NCBI RefSeq assembly: GCF_003664255.1
Contig: NZ_RCCV01000002.1
Location: 188,501 to 252,500 of the forward strand
Length of the DNA stretch: 64,000 bases
Direction: 5' to 3'
DNA from: Micromonospora sp. M71_S20
GTDB taxonomy: Bacteria > Actinomycetota > Actinomycetes > Mycobacteriales > Micromonosporaceae
Made by a program: the position numbers and the translations under genes. The notes beneath the pieces are model-generated. The model saw nothing but the letters and a program-made list of their open reading frames with translations, searched no databases and was not told the DNA's origin. This document shows, one piece after another, positions 32,964 to 41,845 of the stretch (within the stretch, counting starts at the first letter, position 1; every line of letters begins with the position of its first letter).

Positions 32964-35252
32964 ATGTCGCACGGCGAGGAACTGTTCGCTCTCGGCGGGG
33001 ACGTGACCACGGAGCCCAGCTTCGAGTCCGCTCTGCGGGGGTACGAGAAACGACAGGTCGACCGGTACGTCGCTCGCGCGGAGCACGAGATCGCGGCCCT
33101 GGCGGCCGAGCGGGAACAGGCCTACACACAGATCCACAAGCTGGCCGGCCAGGTCGAGGTGCTCCAACGCGACCTCGCCCAGGCGCGCAAGTCGTCCGGG
33201 GCGCTCGAGAACGTCTCCTACCGGCACCTCGGCCCACGGGTGGAGCAGATCCTCACCCTCGCCGAGGAACAGGCCGACGCGATCCTGGTCGCCGCCAACG
33301 AGGAGATCGAGGCTCGCCGGGCCGCCGCCGAGCACATCGTCGAGGAGGCCCGCGAGCAGGCCGCCACCGCCCTCAAGGACTTCGAGATCGCGCTGGCCGC
33401 CCGCCGCACCGAGGAGGAGCGGCACACCGCGGCCCGCAAGGCCGAGGCGGACGCCGCCGTCCGGACGGCCAAGGACGAGGCCGCCCGGCTCCGCAAGGCC
33501 GCCCAGGAGGCGCTGGCGAAGGCCCAGCAGGAGGCCACCCAGCTGCGGGACGCCGCCAAGGAGATCCACCACCGGGCCCAGCAGGAGGCGACCAAGCTGC
33601 GCGAGGCCGCCAAGGAGGTGCACGCCAAGGCGCAGCAGGAGGCCACCCAGCTGCGCGAGGCCGCCAAGGAGGTGCACGCCAAGGCCCAGCAGGAGTCCAG
33701 GCGCCTGGTCGACCAGGCCACCGAGGCGGGCCGGGCCACCCACGCCAAGGCGCAGCGCGACGCCAAGCAGATCATCGACGACGCCGCCGACGCCGGCCGG
33801 GCCACCCGGGAGAAGGCCCGCCAGGAGGCGGAGCGGCTGACCACCCAGGCGGCCGAGACGGCCAAGCGCAACCGCGCCGAGACCGAGGCGTACGTGCAGC
33901 GGATGCGCACCGAGACCGAGGCGTACGTGCAGCACGCCCGTGCCCAGACGCAGCAGGAGCTCGGTGCCTGGCGGGCCGGGGTGGAGCAGGAGGTCAACAG
34001 CCGGCGCGAGGCCGCGGACCGCGAGCTGACCCAGCGCCGCGCGGCGGCCGAGCAGGAGTTCACCAAGCGCCGCGAGGAGCTGGAACAGCAGTACAAGACC
34101 CGGCTCGCCGAGCTGGAGAAACAGCACACGAGCCGGCACGACGAGCTGGAGTCCGGGTTCGAGGCGCGCCGCGCCACGCTGGAGGCGGAGTACACCGCCC
34201 GGAAGAACGAGATCGAGCAGGGCGCCGTCGCCGTCCGCCAGGCCGCCGAGCAGGACGCGCTGACGATGCGCCGGCAGGCCGAGGAGGAGGCCGCGGCGCT
34301 GCTCGGCCGGGCCGAGTCGGAGGCGGCCGACAAGCGCCGCAAGGCCGACGAGCACGTGGCGACGTCGCGCCGGCAGTTCGAGGAGTACGCGGCCACGACG
34401 CAGCAGCACCTGGCCACCACCCAGCAGCACCTCGCCGCCACGCAGCAGGAGGCCGCCGCCAGCCGTCAGCAGCTCGCCCAGGTGATGCTGGAGATCGCCC
34501 AGGCCCAGCAGGAGCTGGCCGACCTGCGGCAGGAGACCTGGAAGTCCCGGCAGGAGTCCGACGAGCTCCAGCGGCAGGTGGCGGAGCTGCGGTTGGGCCT
34601 GCTCGGCGCGGCCGACCGGCCGGGCGGGACGGACGGCGCCGTCGCCCCGGTGGTCGCGGACGGCAGGCCGACGCCGGCCACGGCGAACGGCGGCAGGCCC
34701 CGCCCCGACGCGGACAAGTCCCCGGCCGACAAAACCGGCCACCCCGCCCCGGCGGGAGCGGGCGCGACGGACACGGCCCTGGCGGGAGCGGGCGCGGCGG
34801 ACACGGGCACTGCCCCGGCGGGAGCAGGCACGGCCACTGCGGGCGCGGGCACTGCGGACAAGACCCCGGCGGGAGCGGGCTCCCCGGACAAGGCCCCGGT
34901 CGGCGCGGGCGGGGCGACGGGCTCCGCAGCGGCCGCGTCCCCCTCGGGCGGCAAGCCCGCCGCCGGCAAGGTGGAGCCGGAGGACGCCGGGCAGCCGGCC
35001 AAGGGCCGGATCGAGCCGGCCGACGCCGGGCAACCGGCCAACGGCAAGGCCACCGTGACCACCGTCGACGGGGGCACGGCCAGTGCCGGCGTGGACGGGG
35101 AGCCGACCGTGGCGGCGGTGCCCGGCGAAGGGGGCCGGGACGCCACCCCGACGAAGATCACCAGCACCGGCGAGAACGGCAAGCGCCCGGCGAAGCCGAC
35201 CACCGACGAGCGCAGCGCCAAGCCGAGCAAGGTCGTCGTCGAGAAGGACTGA
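32964..35252 (+). CDS. DivIVA-domain long coiled-coil cytoskeletal protein (Scy-like)
   Basis: A 762-residue protein. The DivIVA-like head (FESALRGYEKRQVDRYVARAE in part, residues 19-40) is followed by a very long coiled coil (about 40-545) and a 215-residue Ala/Gly/Pro/Thr-rich tail with imperfect repeats of AGAGTADT type. Within the coiled coil, residues about 187-240 hold three near-identical 18-residue units (AQQEATQLREAAKEVHAK). Eighteen equals 11 plus 7, a hendecad plus heptad, and mixed periodicity is a hallmark of Scy. By homology and synteny it scaffolds the growing pole. GAGGATGGGG precedes the ATG at 32964. Confidence 0.85.
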   Translation: MSHGEELFALGGDVTTEPSFESALRGYEKRQVDRYVARAEHEIAALAAEREQAYTQIHKLAGQVEVLQRDLAQARKSSGALENVSYRHLGPRVEQILTLAEEQADAILVAANEEIEARRAAAEHIVEEAREQAATALKDFEIALAARRTEEERHTAARKAEADAAVRTAKDEAARLRKAAQEALAKAQQEATQLRDAAKEIHHRAQQEATKLREAAKEVHAKAQQEATQLREAAKEVHAKAQQESRRLVDQATEAGRATHAKAQRDAKQIIDDAADAGRATREKARQEAERLTTQAAETAKRNRAETEAYVQRMRTETEAYVQHARAQTQQELGAWRAGVEQEVNSRREAADRELTQRRAAAEQEFTKRREELEQQYKTRLAELEKQHTSRHDELESGFEARRATLEAEYTARKNEIEQGAVAVRQAAEQDALTMRRQAEEEAAALLGRAESEAADKRRKADEHVATSRRQFEEYAATTQQHLATTQQHLAATQQEAAASRQQLAQVMLEIAQAQQELADLRQETWKSRQESDELQRQVAELRLGLLGAADRPGGTDGAVAPVVADGRPTPATANGGRPRPDADKSPADKTGHPAPAGAGATDTALAGAGAADTGTAPAGAGTATAGAGTADKTPAGAGSPDKAPVGAGGATGSAAAASPSGGKPAAGKVEPEDAGQPAKGRIEPADAGQPANGKATVTTVDGGTASAGVDGEPTVAAVPGEGGRDATPTKITSTGENGKRPAKPTTDERSAKPSKVVVEKD
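33523..33690 (+). repeat. 54-bp tandem repeat within the Scy-like gene
   Basis: Three consecutive 54-bp units encode AQQEAT(Q/K)LR(D/E)AAKE(I/V)H(A/H)(K/R). They are strongly conserved at DNA level, pointing to recent duplication within the coiled-coil segment. Confidence 0.7.
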
Positions 35253-35278
35253 CCGCTCCACCGCCCCGGTCGCCTGGC

Positions 35279-35328
35279 AGATCTTGGAAGACTCGGGCCC
35301 CTCCGGGGGCCGTCCCGTCCCAAGATCT
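35279..35328. repeat. AGATCTTGG palindromic intergenic element, copy 1
   Basis: Arms AGATCTTGG (35279-35287) and CCAAGATCT (35320-35328) enclose a GC-rich inner hairpin built on GGCCCC/GGGGCC. A second element with the same termini and the same inner theme is at 48682-48733. Both are intergenic. Copy 1 lies 26 bases after the Scy-like gene and may also act as its terminator. Confidence 0.7.
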
Positions 35329-35383
35329 CAGGACTCGGACCACTCCGCACCCAAAGGGCGCGGAGGGCGGTGGCGGCGGTTCC

Positions 35384-35480
35384 GGTGGCGCGGTCGGGCG
35401 ACACGGTCCGGTCCGGGTGGCATGGCCAGGTCTCGGTGGCATGGTCGGGTCGGGTCGGGTGACACGGTCGGGTCGGGCCT
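35384..35480. repeat. short-unit repeats upstream of the AI-2E transporter
   Basis: Degenerate repeats of GGTGGCATGG and GACACGGTCGGGTC fill about 100 bases of the 307-base gap between the Scy-like and AI-2E family genes. No gene is seen; the promoter of the transporter should lie in the rest of the gap. Confidence 0.5.
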
Positions 35481-35559
35481 GCGGCGTACGCTCCCGGGTG
35501 GGATCCGCCGACGTGAGCCGTGATCGGGCCGTCCGGCGGGAGTCGATCAGGGAGGTCCG

Positions 35560-36849
35560 ATGGCAGACGACGGACCGACGGCGTCGAGCGGCGACCGGGA
35601 ACCCGGCAGCGCCCCCGGACCGGGCGACAGGAACCGGAAGCCGGAGCACGCCACCGCGCCCGAACACACCACCGCGCCGGAGCACGCCACCGCGTCCGAA
35701 CACGCCACCGCGTCCGAGCACACCAGCGCGCCTGAGCACGCCGGCAGGACGACGGACACGACGGGCACGACGGGCGACGGCGGGCCGGCGGCGAACGGAT
35801 CGGGCCGGTTCGGCACGCCGGGGTTGCCGCTGAAGCGCAGCAGCTTCCTGGTCGGCTTCACCGGCGCGGCCGGGGTGCTGCTCGCGTACGCCCTCTATCT
35901 GGGCCTGCGCAACGCGGCCGGCATCCTGGTCCTGGTGGTCATCGCGCTCTTCCTCGCCGTCGGCCTGCATCCCGCGGTGGTCCGGCTGCGGTCCTGGGGG
36001 CTGCCGCACGGGATCGCCGTGGCGGTGGTCGCGCTGACGGTCGTGCTGCTGCTCTGCGGTGGCGTGTTCGCCCTGGTGCCGCCGATCGTCACCCAGAGCG
36101 GGCAGTTCATCGAGCAGCTGCCGAGCTACCTGGAGGCGTTGCGCCGCAACGAGACGGTCAACGACCTGGTGATCCGGTACGACCTGATGGAGCGGTTGCA
36201 GAGCGCGGCCAACGCCGACACCGTCGGGCAGGCCCTCGGCGGGGTGCTCGGCGGCGCCCAGTTGGTCTTCGGCACCGTCTTCCGGGGGCTGACCGTGCTG
36301 GTGTTGACCATCTACTTCCTGGCCTACTTCGACCGGCTGCGCGACCTGGGCTACTCGCTGGTGCCCCGCTCGCGCCGGGAGCGGGTGCAGCTCATCGGGG
36401 ACGAGATCCTGGCCAAGGTGGGCGCGTACATGGTCGGCGCGCTCAGCATCGCGGTGCTGGCCGGGATCTCCACGTACGTGTTCGCGCTGATCGTCGGGCT
36501 GCCGTACCCGTTCGCGCTCGCCGTGGTGGTCGCGGTGACGGACCTGATCCCGCAGATCGGCGCGACCCTGGGCGCGGTGATCGTCAGCCTGGTCGGTTTC
36601 GCCACGGACCTGCCGGTCGGCATCGCCTGTGCGGTGTTCTTCCTGATCTACCAGCAGGTGGAGAACTACCTGATCTATCCCAAGATCATGCGGCGGTCGG
36701 TGTCGGTCAACGAGGTGGCCGCCCTGGTGGCCGCCCTGCTCGGGGTCTCCCTGCTGGGGGTGGTGGGCGCGCTGATCGCGATCCCGGCGGTGGCCGCGCT
36801 CCAGCTCATCCTGCGGGAGGTGGTCCTGCCCCGGCAGGAGTCCCGCTGA
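35560..36849 (+). CDS. AI-2E family transporter (TerC/PerM-like) with repeat N-terminus
   Basis: A 429-residue membrane protein of the AI-2E/PerM family. After an N-terminal 85-residue hydrophilic extension come about eight membrane helices, with family marks ALFLAVGLHPAVVRLR, VPPIVTQSGQFIEQLPSYLE, GAYMVGALSIAVLAGIS, DLIPQIGATLGAV and YQQVENYLIYPKIMRRSVS. Substrates of this family are mostly unknown, and the name does not prove signal export. The extension contains five to six hexapeptide repeats (EHATAP and variants, encoded at 35644-35742 by an 18-bp unit). GGGAGG precedes the ATG. Confidence 0.9.
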   Translation: MADDGPTASSGDREPGSAPGPGDRNRKPEHATAPEHTTAPEHATASEHATASEHTSAPEHAGRTTDTTGTTGDGGPAANGSGRFGTPGLPLKRSSFLVGFTGAAGVLLAYALYLGLRNAAGILVLVVIALFLAVGLHPAVVRLRSWGLPHGIAVAVVALTVVLLLCGGVFALVPPIVTQSGQFIEQLPSYLEALRRNETVNDLVIRYDLMERLQSAANADTVGQALGGVLGGAQLVFGTVFRGLTVLVLTIYFLAYFDRLRDLGYSLVPRSRRERVQLIGDEILAKVGAYMVGALSIAVLAGISTYVFALIVGLPYPFALAVVVAVTDLIPQIGATLGAVIVSLVGFATDLPVGIACAVFFLIYQQVENYLIYPKIMRRSVSVNEVAALVAALLGVSLLGVVGALIAIPAVAALQLILREVVLPRQESR

Positions 36850-36933
36850 CCCCGCCCGCGCCGGCCCGGGCGGCCACGGTCGACCGGTCGGCCGGTCGGC
36901 CGGCTCCGCGACGGGAGCGCGGCGGAGGCTGGG

Positions 36934-37743
36934 TCAGCCAGCCTGGCCGGCGGGCGGGCCGGGCACCGGGCGGTCCGCGAAGGAGGCCACCGTGCGGTCG
37001 GCGTACGCGCTGACGTCGCCGGTCTCCATCGGGCCGTCCCAGGTGGTCGGCAGCGGCACGGCGGCGGCCGGGTTGACCCGACGGACCACCTCGTCCAGCA
37101 CGGTCTCGGCGTCGCCGACCCAGAGGTGCTTCGCCCCGGGCACCCCGACCACCTCGGCCTGCGGCACCGCCGCGAAGCGCTCCCGGGCCTCGTCGGGGCG
37201 CAGGTAGTCGTCGAACTCGGGCACCAGCGCGGTCAGCGGCTTGCCGGACTCCGCCCAGTGCTCCAGGTCCGCCGGGGCGGAGAAGCGCAGCGGCGGGGAG
37301 AGCAGGATCGCCCCGACGACGGCCGGGTCGCAGCCGTACTTGAGGGTCAGGTCGGTGCCGAACGACCAGCCGAGCAGCCAGACGTTCGGCAGCTCGTGGA
37401 ACTCGGCGTACTCGATGGCGGCGGCGACGTCGAAGCGCTCGCCGACCGCGTTGTCGAAGGCCCCCTCGCTGGTGCCGCGCAGGCTGCTGGTCCCCCGGGT
37501 GTTGAAGCGGAGCACCGCCAGGTCGGCCAGGGCCGGCAGCCGCCACGCCGCCTTGCGGAACACGTGGCTGTCCATCATCCCGCCGTGCGTCGGCAGCGGG
37601 TGCAGGCAGACGAGGGTGCCCACCGGCGCACGATCCAGCGGCCGGGCCAGCTCGCCGACGAGCCGCAGACCGTCCGCGGTGTGCAGCTCGATGTCCTCGC
37701 GGTGCCCGGGCAGGATGGAGGACGCGCGGATCGGTGTGCTCAC
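36934..37743 (-). CDS. alpha/beta hydrolase
   Basis: A 269-residue alpha/beta hydrolase of the short dienelactone-hydrolase/YqiA-like type. The oxyanion region is CLHPLPTHGGMMDS, the nucleophile elbow is GWSFG, and the acid and histidine come from LVPEFDDY and GAKHLWVG. The substrate is unknown. The start is GTG at 37743; GAGACT lies six bases upstream (a -10 for a leaderless mRNA), although GGTGGGG could also serve as a ribosome site. The next minus-strand gene upstream ends 66 bases away. Confidence 0.85.
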   Translation of the reverse strand: MSTPIRASSILPGHREDIELHTADGLRLVGELARPLDRAPVGTLVCLHPLPTHGGMMDSHVFRKAAWRLPALADLAVLRFNTRGTSSLRGTSEGAFDNAVGERFDVAAAIEYAEFHELPNVWLLGWSFGTDLTLKYGCDPAVVGAILLSPPLRFSAPADLEHWAESGKPLTALVPEFDDYLRPDEARERFAAVPQAEVVGVPGAKHLWVGDAETVLDEVVRRVNPAAAVPLPTTWDGPMETGDVSAYADRTVASFADRPVPGPPAGQAG

Positions 37744-37809
37744 CCCACCAGTCTCGCCGGTGCGGCCGGGAACCGCCGGGCGGGGCGGAAACAGCGTGAT
37801 CCAGATCGC

Positions 37810-38136
37810 TCAGCCGTAGCGGGGAGCGCCGCGACCGCGCTGGACGGCGGGACCGCGCCGGTCCCGGGCCCGCCAGCACCCGCTGTGCCAGTGCCGCCGG
37901 TCGGTCAGGTCGCCCCGCCCGTCCGCCGGCCACGCCACCAGGTGCGCCACCCCGGGCCGGATCTCCTGGTCACAGCCCGGGCAGCGGTACGTCTTGGTGG
38001 AGGCGCCGCCACCGATCCCGCGTACCTGCCAGTCGCCGTCGCGCCACTGCTGCACCGAGGCGACGCCCTGGCGGACCCGGTCGGAGTCGAGGTGCGCGGC
38101 GTCATCGCGGCGGGGTCGGTTGCGACGGGGGCTCAC
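37810..38136 (-). CDS. conserved actinobacterial zinc-ribbon protein
   Basis: A 108-residue basic protein starting VSPRRNRPRRD. The core TKTYRCPGCDQEIRPGVAH and HWHSGCW supply a likely metal site (Cys-Cys-His-Cys), and the C-terminus is RDRRGPAVQRGRGAPRYG. Close relatives across actinobacteria begin MSPRRNRP, so I prefer GTG at 38136 over the TTG at 38145. Its function is unknown; a nucleic-acid role is suggested by the charge and the ribbon. Confidence 0.85.
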   Translation of the reverse strand: MSPRRNRPRRDDAAHLDSDRVRQGVASVQQWRDGDWQVRGIGGGASTKTYRCPGCDQEIRPGVAHLVAWPADGRGDLTDRRHWHSGCWRARDRRGPAVQRGRGAPRYG

Positions 38137-38202
38137 GCTTGCCAAGCGTACGTGCCGGCGGCGGGGCCGGCCCGGGGCGGGCGGGCCAGTCCCCGGCTCC
38201 GG

Positions 38203-39249
38203 TCAAGACCAGGTTCGCGGGTCGGTGAGGTCCGGGGCGACCTGCGCCCCGCCCAGCACGACGGCGGCGTCCGCCTCGGTGAAGCCCTGGCTCGGCCAGC
38301 CGAAGCGGGCCGTCAGGTGCGCCTTCGGGAAGCCGAGCAGCTCCAGCTCGTCCCCCTTCGGGTAGAGGTAGGCCGCCCGGTCGCCGATCGTCCGGTTCCC
38401 GGTGCTGCGGTCCGCCTCGATGGAGCGCGCGTACTGGAACGAGACCGCCATCCGCTGCCCGTCTGCCCCCGCCACCTCGATCGACGCGGTCACCGCCTCG
38501 GGAAGTGCGGCGACCTCGACGCTGCAGCCGCTCACCCGCGCCCCGGCGGGCAGGGTGGTCAGCCGCACCGGCGTGGCGCAGCGGCGCGCCTCACGCAGGC
38601 GGAGGGCCTCGACGGCGTCGTCGATCCCCCGGGCGGTCGTGGCGGTCACGGCGGCCCGGGCGTACAGGCCGGGGACGGGCTGCCAGAGCCGGATCCAGGT
38701 CGTCGTCGTCCGTCCCGCCTCCCGGTGCGGTCGGTCCGTGCCGTCGAAGGCCTCCTCGACGGTCAGTCCGTCGGCCGGGCCACTCGGTCCGTCGACTCCA
38801 CGCCGCAGCCCGGCGGCAGAGGCCGACAGCTGGACGGCCACCGGCGGGCCCGTGCCGACGTCGACCTGGACGCTCTCGACCCCCGATCCGACCCCCCAAC
38901 GCAGGTGGCGGACCCGCGCCGGATCGACCCCGAAGTGCAGCACCCAGGGGTCCGTGCCGACCAGGTCCGGCTGGGCCGCGGCCCCGGGGACGCCGTCGGC
39001 GGGCGGCGGCGACACGGTGGCGGCGACCGGCGCGGCGGGGTCCGGTGGGCGTACCCGCTCCGGCAGGCCGGTGGCGACGCCGAGGCCGAGCACCGTCGCC
39101 AGTCCCAGCGCGGCACCTGCGCCGGCCCGACGGCGACGGCGGCGGGCCCGTCCCCCGGCGACGGCACGGGCGGCGAGCCGGTCGGTGTCGACCGTTCCCT
39201 CGGCACGTTCCCGCAGCGTCCGTACGATCCGTTCGTCGAGGTCGGTCAC
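38203..39249 (-). CDS. membrane-anchored partner of the ECF sigma factor (anti-sigma-like)
   Basis: A 348-residue protein. A short cytoplasmic part (TDLDERIVRTLRERAEGTVD) ends in a run of Arg (RRRRRR), followed by one membrane helix (about 44-62) and a large extracytoplasmic domain with no family I can name. The GTG at 39249 overlaps the stop of the sigma-factor gene by four bases (GTGA), so the two are translationally coupled. In actinobacterial SigE-family operons the second gene encodes such a single-pass protein, probably controlling the sigma factor; control is inferred. It lacks an obvious HxxxCxxC zinc anti-sigma motif. Confidence 0.75.
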   Translation of the reverse strand: MTDLDERIVRTLRERAEGTVDTDRLAARAVAGGRARRRRRRAGAGAALGLATVLGLGVATGLPERVRPPDPAAPVAATVSPPPADGVPGAAAQPDLVGTDPWVLHFGVDPARVRHLRWGVGSGVESVQVDVGTGPPVAVQLSASAAGLRRGVDGPSGPADGLTVEEAFDGTDRPHREAGRTTTTWIRLWQPVPGLYARAAVTATTARGIDDAVEALRLREARRCATPVRLTTLPAGARVSGCSVEVAALPEAVTASIEVAGADGQRMAVSFQYARSIEADRSTGNRTIGDRAAYLYPKGDELELLGFPKAHLTARFGWPSQGFTEADAAVVLGGAQVAPDLTDPRTWS

Positions 39250-39740
39250 GGTCGGCTCCCGTTCGTCGCCGGGAGGCCGTGGCGCTCCCGGAGGTGGTTG
39301 AGCGCCCGCATGGCGTGGGTGCGGACGGTGACCGGCGAGCAGCCGAGGATCTGGGCGATGGTCGCGTCGTCGAGGTCCTCGTAGTAGCGCAGCACGAGCA
39401 CCGCCCGCTGGCGCTCCGGCAGCCCGAGGATGAGCCGCCACATGGCGTCCCGGTCGGCCGTCTCGCCGCCGAGGTCGCCGTGCTGCGGCCGTTCCGCGAA
39501 GTCGGCGGTGGCCAGTTCGCGGTTCGTACGCCGGCGCCACCAGGAGTTGTTGGCGTTGACCAGCATGCGGCGCACGTACACGTCCGGCCGGTCCGCCCGG
39601 GCGATCCTCCGCCAGTGCACGTAGGCGCGGGCCAGGACGTCCTGGGTGAGGTCCTCGGCCCGGTGCTCGTCCCCCGTCAGCAGCCGGGCCAGCCGCATCA
39701 GGGCGGGGCCTCGGCTGCTGACGTACTCCTCGAAGGTCAC
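39246..39740 (-). CDS. SigE-family ECF RNA polymerase sigma factor
   Basis: A 164-residue ECF sigma factor. Region 2 is MTFEEYVSSRGPALMRLARLLTG and AEDLTQDVLARAYVHWRRI in two segments; region 4 is LPERQRAVLVLRYYEDLDDATIAQILGCSPVTVRTHAMRALNHLR. Conservation of EEYV near the start and the trailing GTVRSHTMRAL-like helix place it in the actinobacterial SigE family. It starts at GTG 39740 and is coupled to the downstream membrane partner. The signal it responds to is unknown. Confidence 0.93.
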   Translation of the reverse strand: MTFEEYVSSRGPALMRLARLLTGDEHRAEDLTQDVLARAYVHWRRIARADRPDVYVRRMLVNANNSWWRRRTNRELATADFAERPQHGDLGGETADRDAMWRLILGLPERQRAVLVLRYYEDLDDATIAQILGCSPVTVRTHAMRALNHLRERHGLPATNGSRP

Positions 39741-39781
39741 ACCCTGCAGACGCCGTCACCGGCCCGCGGCGTTGACCCCCG

Positions 39782-41569
39782 TCAGCGGCGGGTGTGGTCG
39801 CGGAAGCCGCGGCCGCTCTTGCGGCCCAGGTAGCCGGCCGTGACGAGGTGCTCCAGCAGCGGCGCGGGCGCGAAGCCCGGCTCGCGCAGCTCCAGGTAGA
39901 GCTCGCGCTGGATGGCCAGCGCGACGTCCAGGCCGACCACGTCGAGCAGCTCGAACGGGCCCATCGGGTAGCCGCAGCCCAGCTTCATCGCGTGGTCGAT
40001 GTCGTCGGCGGTGGAGTAGCTCGCCTCCAGCATCTTCACCGCGTCGTTGAGGTACGGGAAGAGCAGCGCGTTGACGATGAAGCCGGACCGGTCGCCGCAG
40101 ACCACGCCCGTCTTGCCCAGCGCGGCACAGACCGCGCGGGCGGTGGCGGTGGTCTCCGCCGAGGTGCGGATGGTCTCCACGACCTCGACCAGCGGCATGA
40201 CCGGCGCCGGGTTGAAGAAGTGCAGCCCGACCACGTCGGCGGGCCGCTGGGTGGCCATCGCGACGTCGATCACCGGCAGCGAGGAGGTGGTGGTGGCGAG
40301 CACGACGCCCGGCTTGCAGATCTCGTCGAGGCTGGCGAAGAGGGCCTTCTTGACGCTCAGTTCCTCGACCACGGCCTCGACGACGAGGTCGACGTCGGCG
40401 AGGTGGTCCAGGGTGGCCGACCAGTTGATCCGGCCGAGCGCGGCGTCCCGGTCGGCCTCGCCGAGCTTGCCGCGCACCACGCCCTTGTTGAGCGAGGTCT
40501 TGACCGCCTCGAAGACCTTGGCGGACTTCTCCGCGCCCCGGGTCACCGAGACGACCTCGTAGCCGGCCTTCGCGAAGACCTCGATGATGCCGGTGGCCAT
40601 CGTCCCGGACCCGACGACGCCGACCTTCGCGATCGCGGCGGCCCCGCCGAGCGCGGCCTCCGACGCCACCGGCGTCTGCTCGTCGGGTACGACGACCGGG
40701 GAGCCCGGCCGCTCGTAGGTGTAGAAGCCCCGGCCGGACTTGCGGCCGAGGAGCCCGGCGGTGACCATCTGCTTGATCAGCGGCACCGGGGCGTGCCGGC
40801 GGTCGCGCCCGCCCCGCCGGTACATGGTGTCCAGGATCTCGTACGCGGTGTCCAGGCCGATCAGGTCCATCAGCGCCAGCGGGCCCATCGGCAGGCCGCA
40901 GCCGAGCTTCATGGCCGCGTCGATGTCCTCGCGGGTGGCGTAGTGCGACTCGAACATGCCGACGGCGTGGTTGAGGTAGCCGAAGAGCAGCGCGTTGGCG
41001 ATGAAGCCGGCCCGGTCGCTGATGGTGACGTCGACCTTGCCCAGCCGCTTGCAGAGCGCCTCCACGTCGGCGACCACGTCGGCGGAGGTGACCACCGTCC
41101 GGACCACCTCGACCAGCCTCATCACCGGGGCCGGGTTGAAGAAGTGGATGCCGATCACCTGGTTGGGCCGGCTGGTGGCGACGGAGATTTCGGTGACGCT
41201 GAGCGACGAGGTGTTGGTGGCCAGGATCGCCTCGGGCTTGCAGACCCGGTCCAGCTCGGCGAAGATCCGCTGCTTGAGGTCCAGGTGCTCGGGCACCGCC
41301 TCGATGACCAGGTCCACCGAGTGCAGCGCGTCCAGCCCGACGGCGAACCGTACGCGGCTCAGCAGCGCGTCCCGGTCGGCCTCGGCGAGCTTGCCCTTGG
41401 CCACGGCCCGGTCCGTCGACCCGGTGAGGATGGCCCGGCCGCGTTCCAGCGCGTCCTCGGAGATTTCCACCGCGACGACGTCGACCCCGTTGCGCGCGAA
41501 TACCTCGACGATGCCGGCACCCATGGTGCCCAGACCCACAACGCCCACGCTGGTGAAATCACGCGCCAC
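39782..41569 (-). CDS. tandem-fused 3-hydroxyacyl-CoA dehydrogenase
   Basis: A 595-residue protein made of two complete 3-hydroxyacyl-CoA dehydrogenases in series. Copy one (about 1-285) has the Rossmann loop VGLGTMGAG, Ser in NTSSL, His in IHFFNPAPVM, Glu in LVEVV and Asn in GFIANALL. Copy two (about 310-595) has VGSGTMATG, TTTSSL, LHFFNPAPVM, LVEVV and GFIVNALL. Both keep the catalytic set; the second loop has Ala for the third glycine. It oxidises 3-hydroxyacyl-CoA or reduces acetoacetyl-CoA. I chose GTG at 41569, as AGGAGG lies six bases upstream. A candidate operator is at 41602-41615. Confidence 0.92.
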   Translation of the reverse strand: MARDFTSVGVVGLGTMGAGIVEVFARNGVDVVAVEISEDALERGRAILTGSTDRAVAKGKLAEADRDALLSRVRFAVGLDALHSVDLVIEAVPEHLDLKQRIFAELDRVCKPEAILATNTSSLSVTEISVATSRPNQVIGIHFFNPAPVMRLVEVVRTVVTSADVVADVEALCKRLGKVDVTISDRAGFIANALLFGYLNHAVGMFESHYATREDIDAAMKLGCGLPMGPLALMDLIGLDTAYEILDTMYRRGGRDRRHAPVPLIKQMVTAGLLGRKSGRGFYTYERPGSPVVVPDEQTPVASEAALGGAAAIAKVGVVGSGTMATGIIEVFAKAGYEVVSVTRGAEKSAKVFEAVKTSLNKGVVRGKLGEADRDAALGRINWSATLDHLADVDLVVEAVVEELSVKKALFASLDEICKPGVVLATTTSSLPVIDVAMATQRPADVVGLHFFNPAPVMPLVEVVETIRTSAETTATARAVCAALGKTGVVCGDRSGFIVNALLFPYLNDAVKMLEASYSTADDIDHAMKLGCGYPMGPFELLDVVGLDVALAIQRELYLELREPGFAPAPLLEHLVTAGYLGRKSGRGFRDHTRR

Positions 41570-41601
41570 GACCAGCCTCCTCAATGCTCCGCACGGCCGC
41601 G

Positions 41602-41615
41602 TTAACGACCATTAA
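41602..41615. promoter_or_regulatory. palindromic operator candidate upstream of the fused dehydrogenase
   Basis: TTAACGACCATTAA, an inverted repeat with two central mismatches, 33 bases before the start codon. Read on the minus strand, TTAATGGTCGTTAAC aligns with the motif found before icmA, the thiolase and the other 3-hydroxybutyryl-CoA dehydrogenase. Its fuller symmetry suggests a TetR-type dimer site. Confidence 0.5.
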
Positions 41616-41845
41616 GGTTATGCGCGCGAGTCTGCCACGTGACGCTGAGTTGTCGAGGCGCCGTGGGAAATTTCACGAGCCCAGCGGGGCTGCGCGCGCC
41701 GTCCGGCGGGCCGGTCGGCTCACCCTCGGTCGGCTCGCCGCACCGGTCGGGCTCGCCCGCCGATCAGCCCGCCGCGTCGGTCGGCCTCAGCAGCCCCGCC
41801 GCGTCGGTCGGGCTCAGCAGTTCGCCGCGTCGGTCAGCCTCAGCA
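41616..41845. repeat. 27-bp imperfect tandem repeats in the 199-base gap and the hydrolase 3-prime end
   Basis: The gap between the fused dehydrogenase and the hydrolase holds short GGTCGGCTC repeats. Near 41767-41845 three copies of a 27-base unit (core CGCCGCGTCGGTCGG followed by CTCAGCAG) run into the hydrolase's last codons. No gene is seen in the gap. Confidence 0.5.

Noticed and set aside
33523..33690. CRISPR-like regular repeats
   Set aside because: These are in-frame coding repeats of a coiled coil with no unique spacers.
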